From: Roseburia hominis A2-183
GTDB lineage: Bacteria > Bacillota > Clostridia > Lachnospirales > Lachnospiraceae
Assembly (NCBI RefSeq): GCF_000225345.1
Contig: NC_015977.1
Coordinates: 3,348,001 to 3,412,000 of the forward strand
DNA: 64,000 nt
Direction of reading: 5' to 3'
Shown: piece after piece, positions 44,025-52,351 of the stretch
How the letters are laid out: each line of letters opens with the position of its first letter
Numbering within the stretch: position 1 is the stretch's first letter
The notes under the pieces: model-generated
What the model saw: the letters and a program-made list of their open reading frames with translations, nothing else
The model's database searches: none
What the model was told of the DNA's origin: nothing
Translations under genes and position numbers: made by a program

Positions 44025-44069
44025 ATACACCTGCTATGATATTCTTTATCTTCAGCGGGTGTATTTTTT
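44025..44069 (+). terminator. Intrinsic terminator of the LCP gene
   Basis: ATACACCTGCT (44025-44035) pairs with AGCGGGTGTAT (44054-44064), with one T-G wobble, and is followed by TTTTTT. Confidence 0.85.
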
Positions 44070-44100
44070 CATGTCCTGCATATTCTAAGTAGTATCGTTT

Positions 44101-44115
44101 TCAACTTACAGTTGA
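44101..44115. promoter_or_regulatory. Small palindrome upstream of the HTH regulator
   Basis: TCAACT-TAC-AGTTGA, a perfect 6-3-6 inverted repeat 65 bp before the XRE-type gene start. It fits an autoregulatory operator for a small HTH dimer, but this is inferred from position only. Confidence 0.35.
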
Positions 44116-44179
44116 TCTCTTCATAACCGCAAGTATGGGAAACATGCACTAGACTAAGCAGGAAAGCGAGGCGTTGATT

Positions 44180-44494
44180 ATGGACAAGAATATGGCAGAC
44201 CGTTTAATTGAATTACGTGAAAAGAATCATCTGTCCCAGAGTGCAGTCGCAAATCGTCTCGGTGTAACGCCTGCCTTAATCAGCGCTTATGAGAAAACGG
44301 AGCGTAACCCCAGTCTGGAGCGCCTGATCGCACTGGCTGATATCTATCACACATCCACGGACTATATTCTCGGACGAACCACGACCGATTCCTACGCTAC
44401 GATCATCGAGGTAAAAGACCTCACCGATGCGCAGATCCGTATTCTGCGTGAACTTGTCGAAGTCATGAAGCACACGGACGCTACCCGGTCGTAG
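44180..44494 (+). CDS. Small XRE-family transcriptional regulator
   Basis: The 104-residue product has an N-terminal Cro/CI-type HTH (RLIELREKNHLSQSAVANRLGVTPALISAYEKTERNPSLERLIALADIY, in pieces) and a short C-terminal helix pair (LTDAQIRILRELVEVMK). It binds DNA as a likely dimer. The ATG at 44180 follows a GAGGCG site; a codon 6 bp earlier (TTG at 44174) is also in frame. Its last 14 bp overlap the convergent small membrane protein gene. Confidence 0.85.
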   Translation: MDKNMADRLIELREKNHLSQSAVANRLGVTPALISAYEKTERNPSLERLIALADIYHTSTDYILGRTTTDSYATIIEVKDLTDAQIRILRELVEVMKHTDATRS

Positions 44495-44951
44495 TGTCAC
44501 TCTTTCTTTTGTCTCTTTTGTCTGTCCCTCCTCTTCTCCTGTGTCTTTTATTCTTATCCCTTTTATCTGTGTGATCTGTATTCTGTTCCCTCTTCATCTG
44601 GTCTTTTTCACTTAGTTCCCGCGCCATCTGCAAAAGAACCTCTGTGCGGTCACCGAGCCGGGCATACGCCTGATCCTCCCGGATTCTTCGGATTGCAAAA
44701 TGCCTCTTGGAAAAGATGACGATCATGTCAATGATCAGATAAGACAGCGCAATATTGGGCGTAATCCCTGTAAAATAGTAAAATAAGATGCAAAAAATTG
44801 CCGGTCCGATCAATACCAGCGAATACAGGTTGTTGCGCTGTATGTTCGTCATAAGATAAAACCAGCTCTCTTCGGGATCCGCATCCACCCAGTGTGCGCG
44901 TTCGTATGCAAATCTTTCCCGCCTTTTCAGAATTCTATCTTTAATACTCAT
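44481..44951 (-). CDS. Small two-helix membrane protein, unknown function
   Basis: The 156-residue product has a polar N-terminus (MSIKDRILKRRERFAYERAHW), two membrane helices (about 40-60 and 65-83) and a long Lys/Arg/Asp-rich cytosolic tail ending RDKRKSDTTTG. The family is not recognised. The highly charged low-complexity tail may bind nucleic acid or simply be disordered. It converges with the HTH gene, overlapping by 14 bp. Confidence 0.65.
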   Translation of the reverse strand: MSIKDRILKRRERFAYERAHWVDADPEESWFYLMTNIQRNNLYSLVLIGPAIFCILFYYFTGITPNIALSYLIIDMIVIFSKRHFAIRRIREDQAYARLGDRTEVLLQMARELSEKDQMKREQNTDHTDKRDKNKRHRRRGGTDKRDKRKSDTTTG

Positions 44952-45043
44952 GTCCTGTCCTTTATTCTATCGAATTGATACTGTTTTAGACATTTTAACA
45001 TAGAGTTGAAATATTTGCAATCTATAGGTGTAGTTTTTATTTC

Positions 45044-46459
45044 TTAATTTTTCCGTTCTCCGCCAAAATACCGCACATCGTATGTGTTACAGATTCTGCG
45101 TATCTCGATGACGCCCACCACCGCTGCAAGCACGCCGCTCGCCACATTGCTCACCGCCATGACAATGCCGGCGCTGACGTTTCCGAGATCCGTGAACTGC
45201 TGCAACGCCCAAAGTACCGGCACTCGGAACAGAAAGACACGGCAGAAGTTCATGACCAGCGTCACACGCGTCTTTCCAAATCCATAGAGCAGCGCCATTA
45301 CCGCCGCGTTGACGCCGAGCGGGATTGCTCCGACCGCCTCAAACCGGTAAATCTGTTTGATCATCTCGGCAAACTCTGCATTGTCCCCGGCAAAGAGACC
45401 TGCCAGCTGGTTTAAGCATAACAGCGACGCCGTCATGATGACCAGTCCGATGAGCATGTCAATGTAAAGCACCCAGCGGAACGCCAAAAGCGCGCGCTTC
45501 GGTCTGCCAGCCCCCAGATTCTGACTGATAATGGAGGAGCCTCCCTCCTGAAATCCGTTCTGCGGGTTTGTCGTGATTCCGCCGATATTGTTGGAGATTC
45601 CAAGCGCTCCCACCGTCCAGGAACCGTAGACGGTACTCATCGAATTGACAATCACCTTTCCAACCGCAAACGCAATCCGCTCCACGATGACCGGAAACGA
45701 CAGCGTGAGCATCGGGCAGATGACCTCCTTTTTTATGGAGATGGCACGCAATGAGAAGCCAAACGCATTTCCCTTCTGGTTCATATTGATGCACGCAGCG
45801 AGAAGAAGAAAGCTCTGTGAGATGATCGTCGCACAGGAGATCATATTGATGCCTCCGTCCAGCCCGTAGACAAACCATGCCGTCAGCCCCAGTTTCACTA
45901 CGATGACCGCCGTATTGAGAATCAGAATCCGTTTGGAATTTCCTCTGGCACGCTCAATGGCGATGTAGACGTTATTGAAAAACGTGATGACCATTCCGAA
46001 CAACTCCAGCCTGAAATACGTGCTCCCGTCCGCAATAAATTCTTCCGGTGTATTCATCAGGCGCAGGAACTCCGGCGTGAACGGCACCAGGACAAGCAGT
46101 ATTGCGATACCGAGCGCCCCGCACATGGCAAACATTGTGCTGACACGCTTTTTTACCAGCATGAAATCGCCGGCCCCATATGCCTGGCTCACCTTGATGC
46201 TGGCGCCCACCGCAAGCCCGGTTCCCACCGCCGAGATCATCATGTTGATCTGGGACAAATACGCGACCGCGGACACCGCGGATGCGCCGATATGTGACGC
46301 CATCATGGTATCGAGTATCTTAAAAAGCTGGTTCAGGCTCTCATAGAGCGCCAGTGGAAATCCCACATACAATACCACCCGCCACATGGGTCCGTTCAGG
46401 GAAAACTCGCGAAATTGTTCGTCCTTTTTTGAAAGATCTGCCTGCATGTTCTTCTCCAT
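45044..46459 (-). CDS. MATE-family multidrug efflux transporter
   Basis: The 471-residue product has 12 membrane segments in two matching halves, with GFPLALYESLNQLFKILDTMMASHIG at the start of the first and FQEGGSSIISQNLGAGRPKRAL at the second. MATE proteins export organic cations or drugs by Na+ or H+ antiport; substrate unknown. The ATG at 46459 lies across a 182-bp divergent region from an AraC regulator, which is the likely regulator (inference from position). Confidence 0.9.
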   Translation of the reverse strand: MEKNMQADLSKKDEQFREFSLNGPMWRVVLYVGFPLALYESLNQLFKILDTMMASHIGASAVSAVAYLSQINMMISAVGTGLAVGASIKVSQAYGAGDFMLVKKRVSTMFAMCGALGIAILLVLVPFTPEFLRLMNTPEEFIADGSTYFRLELFGMVITFFNNVYIAIERARGNSKRILILNTAVIVVKLGLTAWFVYGLDGGINMISCATIISQSFLLLAACINMNQKGNAFGFSLRAISIKKEVICPMLTLSFPVIVERIAFAVGKVIVNSMSTVYGSWTVGALGISNNIGGITTNPQNGFQEGGSSIISQNLGAGRPKRALLAFRWVLYIDMLIGLVIMTASLLCLNQLAGLFAGDNAEFAEMIKQIYRFEAVGAIPLGVNAAVMALLYGFGKTRVTLVMNFCRVFLFRVPVLWALQQFTDLGNVSAGIVMAVSNVASGVLAAVVGVIEIRRICNTYDVRYFGGERKN

Positions 46460-46641
46460 TCTTTTTGTATCTGCGTTTCTTTACTTTTCTGTTCTCCCAT
46501 GGTATAACAAAAATATATTTATTTATACGAATTTTTTCCGTTATTTTGCTTTATACTACTGATTTTTTGTCATTGCAGGCAAAAATCCAGAATCACCATT
46601 CCGCAGAAACCTTCACGGAACCAGGAACAGGAGTTATACCC

Positions 46642-47478
46642 ATGAACGATTTCGCTTCCTCCAGCTGTCACGACCGCATTGCCGATTTTAAAATTACGCA
46701 GGTACAGCGCGATTCGCATTTTGATATGGGAGAATCCCATTATCACCCGTACTACGAATTTTATTACCTGCTGTCCGGTCAGTGCCGCTGTTTTATCAGC
46801 CACAGCATTTACCGGCTCTTTCCAGGGGATCTGATTATGATTCCTCCCTCTGTGCTGCACCGCGTTCTCTATGAAACCAAGCGTCCTGCCGAGCGCATCA
46901 ACATCTTTTTTTCGGAAGATTACTTACACCGGGTGTCTGCCGCCAGCGGCCCGGATCTTTGCGTCGGGCTTTTTTCCCGCAGCAGACTCACCATTCCGTC
47001 TTCCAGCCGTCCGCAGTTAGAACGCCTGATGACGCGCCTGCGCCTTGAATCCGAAAGCAGCGATCCTTATGCACCGCTCATGACCAAAAGTCTTTTTTCA
47101 GAGCTTCTGGTTGAGATCGCGCGCTGCCAGGATGTCCACCAGACTCCGCAATTTCTGGACGAGACCAGCACCGCCATCCAGGAAAGCGCGCGCTACATCT
47201 ACGAACATTACGAGGAACCGGTCTCACTGGCAGCCGCCGCGGCGGTCGCACATATGAATCCCACTTATTTTTCCAAAAAATTCCGGGAGACAACCGGATT
47301 CGGATTTAAGGAATACTTAACGCACATCCGCCTTCAGAACGCCGCGCACCTTCTGTGCACGACGGACACTTCGATCACTGAAATTGCCTGGATCTGCGGT
47401 TTTTCTGACGGCAATTATTTCGGGGATGCGTTCCGGAAGCACTATGGCATGTCGCCGCGCGCCTACCGGTTAGAGTAA
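46642..47478 (+). CDS. AraC-family transcriptional regulator
   Basis: The 278-residue product has an N-terminal cupin (ESHYHPYYEFYYLLSG, IYRLFPGDLIMIPP) and a C-terminal double HTH (VAHMNPTYFSKKFRETTGFGFKEYL and ITEIAWICGFSDGNYFGDAFRKHYGMSPRAYR). The cupin senses a small ligand and the HTH pair binds DNA. The start is ATG 46642, with AACAGGAG 8-9 nt upstream; the open frame runs back to 46354 but overlaps the MATE gene start without support. Confidence 0.92.
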   Translation: MNDFASSSCHDRIADFKITQVQRDSHFDMGESHYHPYYEFYYLLSGQCRCFISHSIYRLFPGDLIMIPPSVLHRVLYETKRPAERINIFFSEDYLHRVSAASGPDLCVGLFSRSRLTIPSSSRPQLERLMTRLRLESESSDPYAPLMTKSLFSELLVEIARCQDVHQTPQFLDETSTAIQESARYIYEHYEEPVSLAAAAAVAHMNPTYFSKKFRETTGFGFKEYLTHIRLQNAAHLLCTTDTSITEIAWICGFSDGNYFGDAFRKHYGMSPRAYRLE

Positions 47479-47520
47479 AAAAAGAGAGCGGATCTTCCAC
47501 CAATTGGATATCCACTCTCT
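47477..47520 (-). terminator. Bidirectional terminator between the AraC and coiled-coil genes
   Basis: AGAGAG-C-GGAT (47483-47493) pairs with ATCC-A-CTCTCT (47510-47520). On the minus strand the stem is followed by TTTTTTT, making it a good terminator for the coiled-coil gene; the plus side has only CTTC. Confidence 0.75.
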
Positions 47521-47531
47521 CTTCAATTCTA

Positions 47532-48305
47532 TTACTTCGACCGCTTGCCAAAGAAAGAATGGCGCTCCGGTTTCTTCTCCTCTTTGCCGCCGTCAGCGTC
47601 TTCTTTCCATTTGAAGTATTCCGCATCGAGATTTACTTTTATCTCCGCCCCGGTCTCACCGGTGTTCTTCTCCGGCTCTTCCTCCGGTTCCTCTGTCTCT
47701 AACGGAATTCCATTCTTCTCAAAATACTCTTCGTTTATCTTGATCTCCGGCTTTACGGATGCATAGACGGAAGTCGCCTCTTCTTTCTCCTGCCCGCGCT
47801 TCGCGCGTTCCTTTGCAATCTCCTTGTTGCGCTGCTCGATCAGATTCATGTATTTGTTCGTATCCCTTAAATCCTCAAGGTGGCTCTTTAACTCCGACTG
47901 ATCCCTGCGCACATTTGACTTTTCCTGCGCGAGCGCATCATTCATCTTATCGCAGATCTCCCGGACAGAGTCCATCGCATCCTGCATAATATCCTGTACG
48001 CGGCGAAGTGCCTCATCCGTATACATGACCGATCCGGCATACACATCCTCCGCCATGCGGTTCGCATCCTCGACAATACCGTCCGTTTTCCTGCGGAACT
48101 GCCGTTCTGCTGCATCGCGGCTCTGCTGGGTAAGCTCATGTTCCTCCATGAGTTCGTAGATGCAGACATTCAGACGCTGCAGGAGATTTAACGCCTTCTT
48201 TTTGTCTATGATAACCCGGTTTGTCGCTTTATCATACATCTCGCTGTTGGCATACATGATATGCATTTCCCGCAACACCTGCTCTGTCTTATCCTGCGCA
48301 CTCAT
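47532..48305 (-). CDS. Coiled-coil protein of unknown function
   Basis: The 257-residue soluble product is largely helical (heptad-rich about 30-175: LLQRLNVCIYELMEEHE, DALAQEKSNVRRDQSELKSHLEDL) with an acidic tail (ETEEPEEEPEKN). The pattern resembles DivIVA-like or ATP-synthase-b-like coiled coils, but no diagnostic motif is seen. It shares an operon with the 5'-nucleotidase gene upstream (16 bp between them). Function not assigned. Confidence 0.65.
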   Translation of the reverse strand: MSAQDKTEQVLREMHIMYANSEMYDKATNRVIIDKKKALNLLQRLNVCIYELMEEHELTQQSRDAAERQFRRKTDGIVEDANRMAEDVYAGSVMYTDEALRRVQDIMQDAMDSVREICDKMNDALAQEKSNVRRDQSELKSHLEDLRDTNKYMNLIEQRNKEIAKERAKRGQEKEEATSVYASVKPEIKINEEYFEKNGIPLETEEPEEEPEKNTGETGAEIKVNLDAEYFKWKEDADGGKEEKKPERHSFFGKRSK

Positions 48306-48321
48306 AATGGTCTCCTGTATT

Positions 48322-50304
48322 TCAATTATCTTTTATGTATTGTATCCGCGCTTTCCGTCTCCGTATGCGTTTTATCAATTTTACCACTAACACAATCAGT
48401 AATACAACCAGAATTATCACAATCAGAATCACGGCGACAATCATAGCCGCATATTTATTCGGGCTCTTTACAAGATCGCCGAGCGAGCGGCTCTCATCCA
48501 CCACCTTGCGGTCGTGCATCTGGCTGTAGTAAGACGGCACATTGGCAATACCGTCGCCGTCCGTATCCTCAAAGGACTGCATATATCTGGCAATCGAATC
48601 CCACGCTTTTAACTCGCGGTTCCCCTCCATCACGATGACGTCCTCAAAATCCTCGATCGGCGTTCCGTCCGCATACTTTGGCACAAGCGACAACAGTCCG
48701 TGCGACATATCCGTCACCGCGCTTAACATCTGTCCGCTGTAGAGATCTGCCACAACGCGGTACAGCTTATCGTCCTCAAGCCCCACGCGGCTTCCGTTCT
48801 CATCGGTCAGATAAATATCCGTCACCCTGTTTAAAATCATGCGGTTCGGATTGTATGTAAAATGAAGTCCGCTCATATAAAGTCTGGCTGTCGTCATGTA
48901 ATCGGAGACGGACGCGTCAATCTCCGCGGCTGTGCGAAGTTCCTTCCCTGTCAGATAGACACTGATCAGCGGGTATCCCGGCACGCCGTCCGGACCGATG
49001 CCAAGGGAAAAAGAATTAAACACCTGCTCCACCGTAATGTCCCCGGCCGTGTAGGTATCGCGCACCGTACCGCTCGGAACCACGGCAACATCCACCGGCA
49101 CACCGTCAAAATCATCGGAGTTCTCCACGGCATACACATAGGCGTCCGACATCAAATCTCCCAGATTGTGTTCCGTGTGCTCATACTCAAGATCATGCAA
49201 CGTGGAAAACTGCACATTATTGGTTGCAAGCACCTCATCCTTGGTGTACCCGAAATCTGCAAGATAACCAGTATCCACCGCTTCCATGAAGCCATCAATC
49301 TTCTCCTGGGTCGCTCCGTCTGCAGTGATGGTCGAAAGAATCGGAACCAGTTTATAATCCGCTATCTCCCATCTGCCATCGCTCTTCTGGGTCATGGAAA
49401 GTTCTCCGATCTTCTTGCCGTACTCTCCCGTGGATACAATATACGTGTCGCCGTGCACGATCGGCTCCGCGAGCTCTGTGTGGGTATGACCGCTGATAAT
49501 CAGGTCAAGATCCGGCACACTCCTGGCAAGAATCTCATCCTCGGATTTGCTCTCATCCTCCCACGTACCGCTGTGTGATACGCAGACGATCATGTCCACA
49601 TCCTCATTTGCCTTGATCTCTGCCACCGTCTCCTTGACTGCTTCCACCGGATCGCGGAATAACAGTTCACAGGTCGGCGCGCAGGCAAGTGCGTCCACAC
49701 CGAACACACCTGTCACAGCAACATTGACATCTCCCTTTTGCAGCACGACATAATCCTTCACGCCGTACTCCTCAAATCCGCTTAAAATCTGCTGCTGTCC
49801 GTCGTTTAACCCCGCAGCCTCCATCGCATCCCAGTCTACATTACACACCACAAGCTCCGGCAGTGCGTCGCCGCTTTCGGCTGCACTCTTCAGCATCTGT
49901 GCCAGTCCGCTGGAACGGTAATCAAACTCATGGTTACCAAACGTCGTCACTTCACAGCCGATTGCGCCCAGCATCCGAAGCTCTGCCGCCTCATCCTCAT
50001 AGACGGTCTGCACCAGCGTACCCATGGAAAAATCACCGCCATCGACAACGAGCGTGTCCGGATTCTCCGCTTTCTGCTCATCAATCACTGTCTTGATCCT
50101 TGCAAATCCGCCCACCTCTGTGGATTCTCCGTCAATCACCGTGGAAAAACTGTTCAGATGGGAGTGGGTGTCGTGCGTGAACACCACATCCAGTGTCTTC
50201 CCGGCCGCCTCCGCAGCCGCAGTTATCTGTGCGCCGCCGGCAAACAGCGGCACGGTCAGAACTGCCGCAAGCAGCCCCGCCAGAATTCTTCTTTTGTTTT
50301 TCAT
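48322..50304 (-). CDS. Membrane-anchored metallophosphatase / 5'-nucleotidase
   Basis: The 660-residue product has a signal peptide (ILAGLLAAVLTVPLFAGGAQITAAAEA), a calcineurin-like metallophosphatase domain (FTHDTHSHL, VDGGDFSMG, FGNHEFDY, VCVSHSG, ISGHTHTE), a 5'-nucleotidase C-terminal domain (about 350-545; NLGDLMSDAYVYA and PSGTVRD) and a C-terminal membrane helix (MIVAVILIVIILVVLLIVLVV) with a basic tail. It probably cleaves nucleotides or sugar nucleotides outside the cell. A second, soluble enzyme of this family is at 52352-53839. Confidence 0.92.
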   Translation of the reverse strand: MKNKRRILAGLLAAVLTVPLFAGGAQITAAAEAAGKTLDVVFTHDTHSHLNSFSTVIDGESTEVGGFARIKTVIDEQKAENPDTLVVDGGDFSMGTLVQTVYEDEAAELRMLGAIGCEVTTFGNHEFDYRSSGLAQMLKSAAESGDALPELVVCNVDWDAMEAAGLNDGQQQILSGFEEYGVKDYVVLQKGDVNVAVTGVFGVDALACAPTCELLFRDPVEAVKETVAEIKANEDVDMIVCVSHSGTWEDESKSEDEILARSVPDLDLIISGHTHTELAEPIVHGDTYIVSTGEYGKKIGELSMTQKSDGRWEIADYKLVPILSTITADGATQEKIDGFMEAVDTGYLADFGYTKDEVLATNNVQFSTLHDLEYEHTEHNLGDLMSDAYVYAVENSDDFDGVPVDVAVVPSGTVRDTYTAGDITVEQVFNSFSLGIGPDGVPGYPLISVYLTGKELRTAAEIDASVSDYMTTARLYMSGLHFTYNPNRMILNRVTDIYLTDENGSRVGLEDDKLYRVVADLYSGQMLSAVTDMSHGLLSLVPKYADGTPIEDFEDVIVMEGNRELKAWDSIARYMQSFEDTDGDGIANVPSYYSQMHDRKVVDESRSLGDLVKSPNKYAAMIVAVILIVIILVVLLIVLVVKLIKRIRRRKARIQYIKDN

Positions 50305-50435
50305 GCAAAAACCCTCCTTAATTGTGAAATATACTCCCCATTTATACTCATCGGGCCCCTTAGATCCCGATCAGCTCTTAAGATAGGTTTATTCTACCAC
50401 GAAATGAGGTCTGACGCAATGTAACGCGGTAACGC

Positions 50436-50482
50436 AAAAAGAAGCCCGGCATGCTGTGATGTGTCTGTCAGCATGCCGGGCT
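50436..50482 (-). terminator. Strong terminator of the Rpn-family gene
   Basis: AGCCCGGCATGCTG (50443-50456) and CAGCATGCCGGGCT (50469-50482) form a perfect 14-bp stem with a 12-nt loop, followed on the minus strand by TCTTTTTG. It lies 98 bp past the stop; the intervening stretch is rich in CTGTCTGT repeats. Confidence 0.85.
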
Positions 50483-50580
50483 CAGATGTCTGTAGCGGTC
50501 TGTCTCCGTCCGTCTATACAGCATCATACCTGTGTACTTGTGCACCTATCTGTCAGCACCCTGTCTCTGGCAGCCTCGGA

Positions 50581-51480
50581 CTAAGAGATCTTCTTGCCGG
50601 AGTACCTTGCAAAATACTCCTGTGCCGTCTGGCAGGATATGTTCAGCCTCTCCTGCAGCCGCTCAAGAATCTCCTTCTTCGATACGCCGTAGGCACATCC
50701 GGTCTCCACAATCCCCTGTGCCAGACCCCGGTTCAGACCTTCCTGCTCCCCCGCTTCGTACTCCGCTTTGCGAAGCTTCTTCTCTTCATATTCCTTATCG
50801 TATTCCAGAATACTCACCATTTCCACCTCCGCACGATTCTTCCGAAGGAAATCCGCTAAGATCCCTTCCGCAATACACTCCTTAATCGCCCGCCGCACCG
50901 CCTCTTCCAGCTTCATAGAAGCGGTGTACCCGCGGACTCTTGCCACATACTGTGCATATTCCTTCAGCATCCTGCACTGCTCCATAAGCTCTGCATTATG
51001 TCCGGCATTGATGTTAAGCACCCTAACCTTCAATTCCAGATTCGGCTCTCCCTCAAAGTGTTCATATGCCTGTGACAGTCGAAGCTCCGTGCGCTCCTCC
51101 ATGTCCTCCGCGCCATTGTAAAACACGATAAACACGGGAGCAGGAATCTTCAGCAATGCGGACGAATACAGCGACTTGTCACTCACATACTTCTGATATT
51201 CCAAAGAAATATAGAACAGATCCCGCAGTGGCATGTTCGGGTTCTTCGTCGACTGATGCTCGTACAGAGAGATGTGCAGATCCAGTAAAAATGCCAGATC
51301 GTTCTTCATCCCCATGTAGACTGCATTGTCCAACGTGACAATCTCAAGCTCCTTGGCATCCTCATATGACCTTCCGGTCACGGCATTGTAAAGCGACAGC
51401 AGATTCTTCTCGTCTGAAAAGAGCATGCGGAATACCGTATCCTTGTACTCCCGCCTCGCCTTCGGCCTCTTCTCTTCCAT
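50581..51480 (-). CDS. Rpn-like PD-(D/E)XK nuclease family protein
   Basis: The 299-residue product resembles the Rpn (RpnA/YhgA) group, historically called putative transposases: KARREYKDTVFRMLFSDEKNLLSLYNAVTG, then DLAFLLDLHISLYEHQSTKNPNMPLRDLFYISL with the nuclease-like acidic and Gln residues (D-x-H-IS-x-YEHQS), and a C-terminal variable tail with helices. Rpn enzymes cut DNA and have recently been linked to phage defence. The start is ATG 51480, with AAGGGGG; ATG 51633 lies upstream without a site. Its upstream region ends in palindromic copy B. Confidence 0.82.
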   Translation of the reverse strand: MEEKRPKARREYKDTVFRMLFSDEKNLLSLYNAVTGRSYEDAKELEIVTLDNAVYMGMKNDLAFLLDLHISLYEHQSTKNPNMPLRDLFYISLEYQKYVSDKSLYSSALLKIPAPVFIVFYNGAEDMEERTELRLSQAYEHFEGEPNLELKVRVLNINAGHNAELMEQCRMLKEYAQYVARVRGYTASMKLEEAVRRAIKECIAEGILADFLRKNRAEVEMVSILEYDKEYEEKKLRKAEYEAGEQEGLNRGLAQGIVETGCAYGVSKKEILERLQERLNISCQTAQEYFARYSGKKIS

Positions 51481-51686
51481 ATGCAGTTCCCCCTTTTTGC
51501 AGGAACCGCCACCCCAGCGTCCCTGCTTTTCTCGTTCGTTGATTGGATAAAAAGCATAGACCTCTGAAATGTGATAAGAAAATAGACGGTGCGAACACCC
51601 TGAACTCGTAAGAAATATGCTTTTGTTGAACATATTTTAACACAGAATGCGGTTATTCTACAAGAGTCTTTTTATTAAAAACGATT

Positions 51687-52293
51687 AAAGGATGGAACTG
51701 CCGCAATGAGCATATCGTGCTTTGGAGTGATAAGTAATATTATTAGAAGACCAGAGAACAAAAAAGTTCCAGAATAAACAGACGGCGGCAAATTCTTTGA
51801 AGCAAAATTCGAGTATTTCTTCCATGCCGTGGCTGGCATCCCATTCCGTGTCTTGGCCACGTTTGGACACTCACGGAGTGTGTCCGACAAGCCGCAGACA
51901 ATGAGCGGACTTTCTGGTGTCCCTAATGGCATCTCTTCACAGACAATATAAAACCGCGCGAACCGAACTCGCCGGCATCTGCTATTGAAAATAGGGCAGA
52001 TGCCGACTCAGACAGCGGCTTCGCGCGGTTATGTTTTGTTCAGAGGTGCCATAAGGGACACACACAAAAGTCCTAAAATTGTCTGCTGGCTTGCGGACAC
52101 AGTCCGTAGAGTGTTTCAAACTTGGAAAGACACGGATCATCACGGATGCCGGCTGCGGCATGGTTAGAAATACCGGATTTTGCGGTCAGAATTTGCCGCC
52201 GCATGTTTATCTGGAACTTTTAAGTATCTATTTCTCATAGTATTACTTATCACCCAAAAGAGGGCTATGCTTATTGCAACAATTCCATCCTTT
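51687..52293 (-). repeat. Giant imperfect palindromic element, copy B
   Basis: Same family as copies A and C but in the opposite orientation. It begins AAAGGATGGAACTGCC and ends in the mirrored sequence; GATAAGTAATATTAT at 51729-51743 faces its partner at 52237-52251. The apical stem is 51971-51982 with 51996-52007. The apical third of each arm (TTCGCGCGGTTATGTTTTG and its partner) matches the other copies closely, but the stalk block is different in both arms, for example GTTCCAGATAAACATGCGGC in one arm and GTTCCAGAATAAACAGACGG in the other, so complementarity is kept. It begins 58 bp after the stop of the 5'-nucleotidase gene; the segment from 51481 to 51686 holds only the Rpn leader. Confidence 0.88.
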
Positions 52294-52351
52294 TCGACAC
52301 TTTCGGCACTTGTGTTCAATTTATCTTTTTATTTTTGTGCAATACCTACAA

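Noticed and set aside
50581..51480. Rpn-like gene next to palindromic copy B as the transposase of the element
   Set aside because: Copies A and C have no such neighbour, no terminal repeat encloses the gene, and Rpn proteins are PD-(D/E)XK nucleases rather than typical MITE transposases. Kept as an independent gene.
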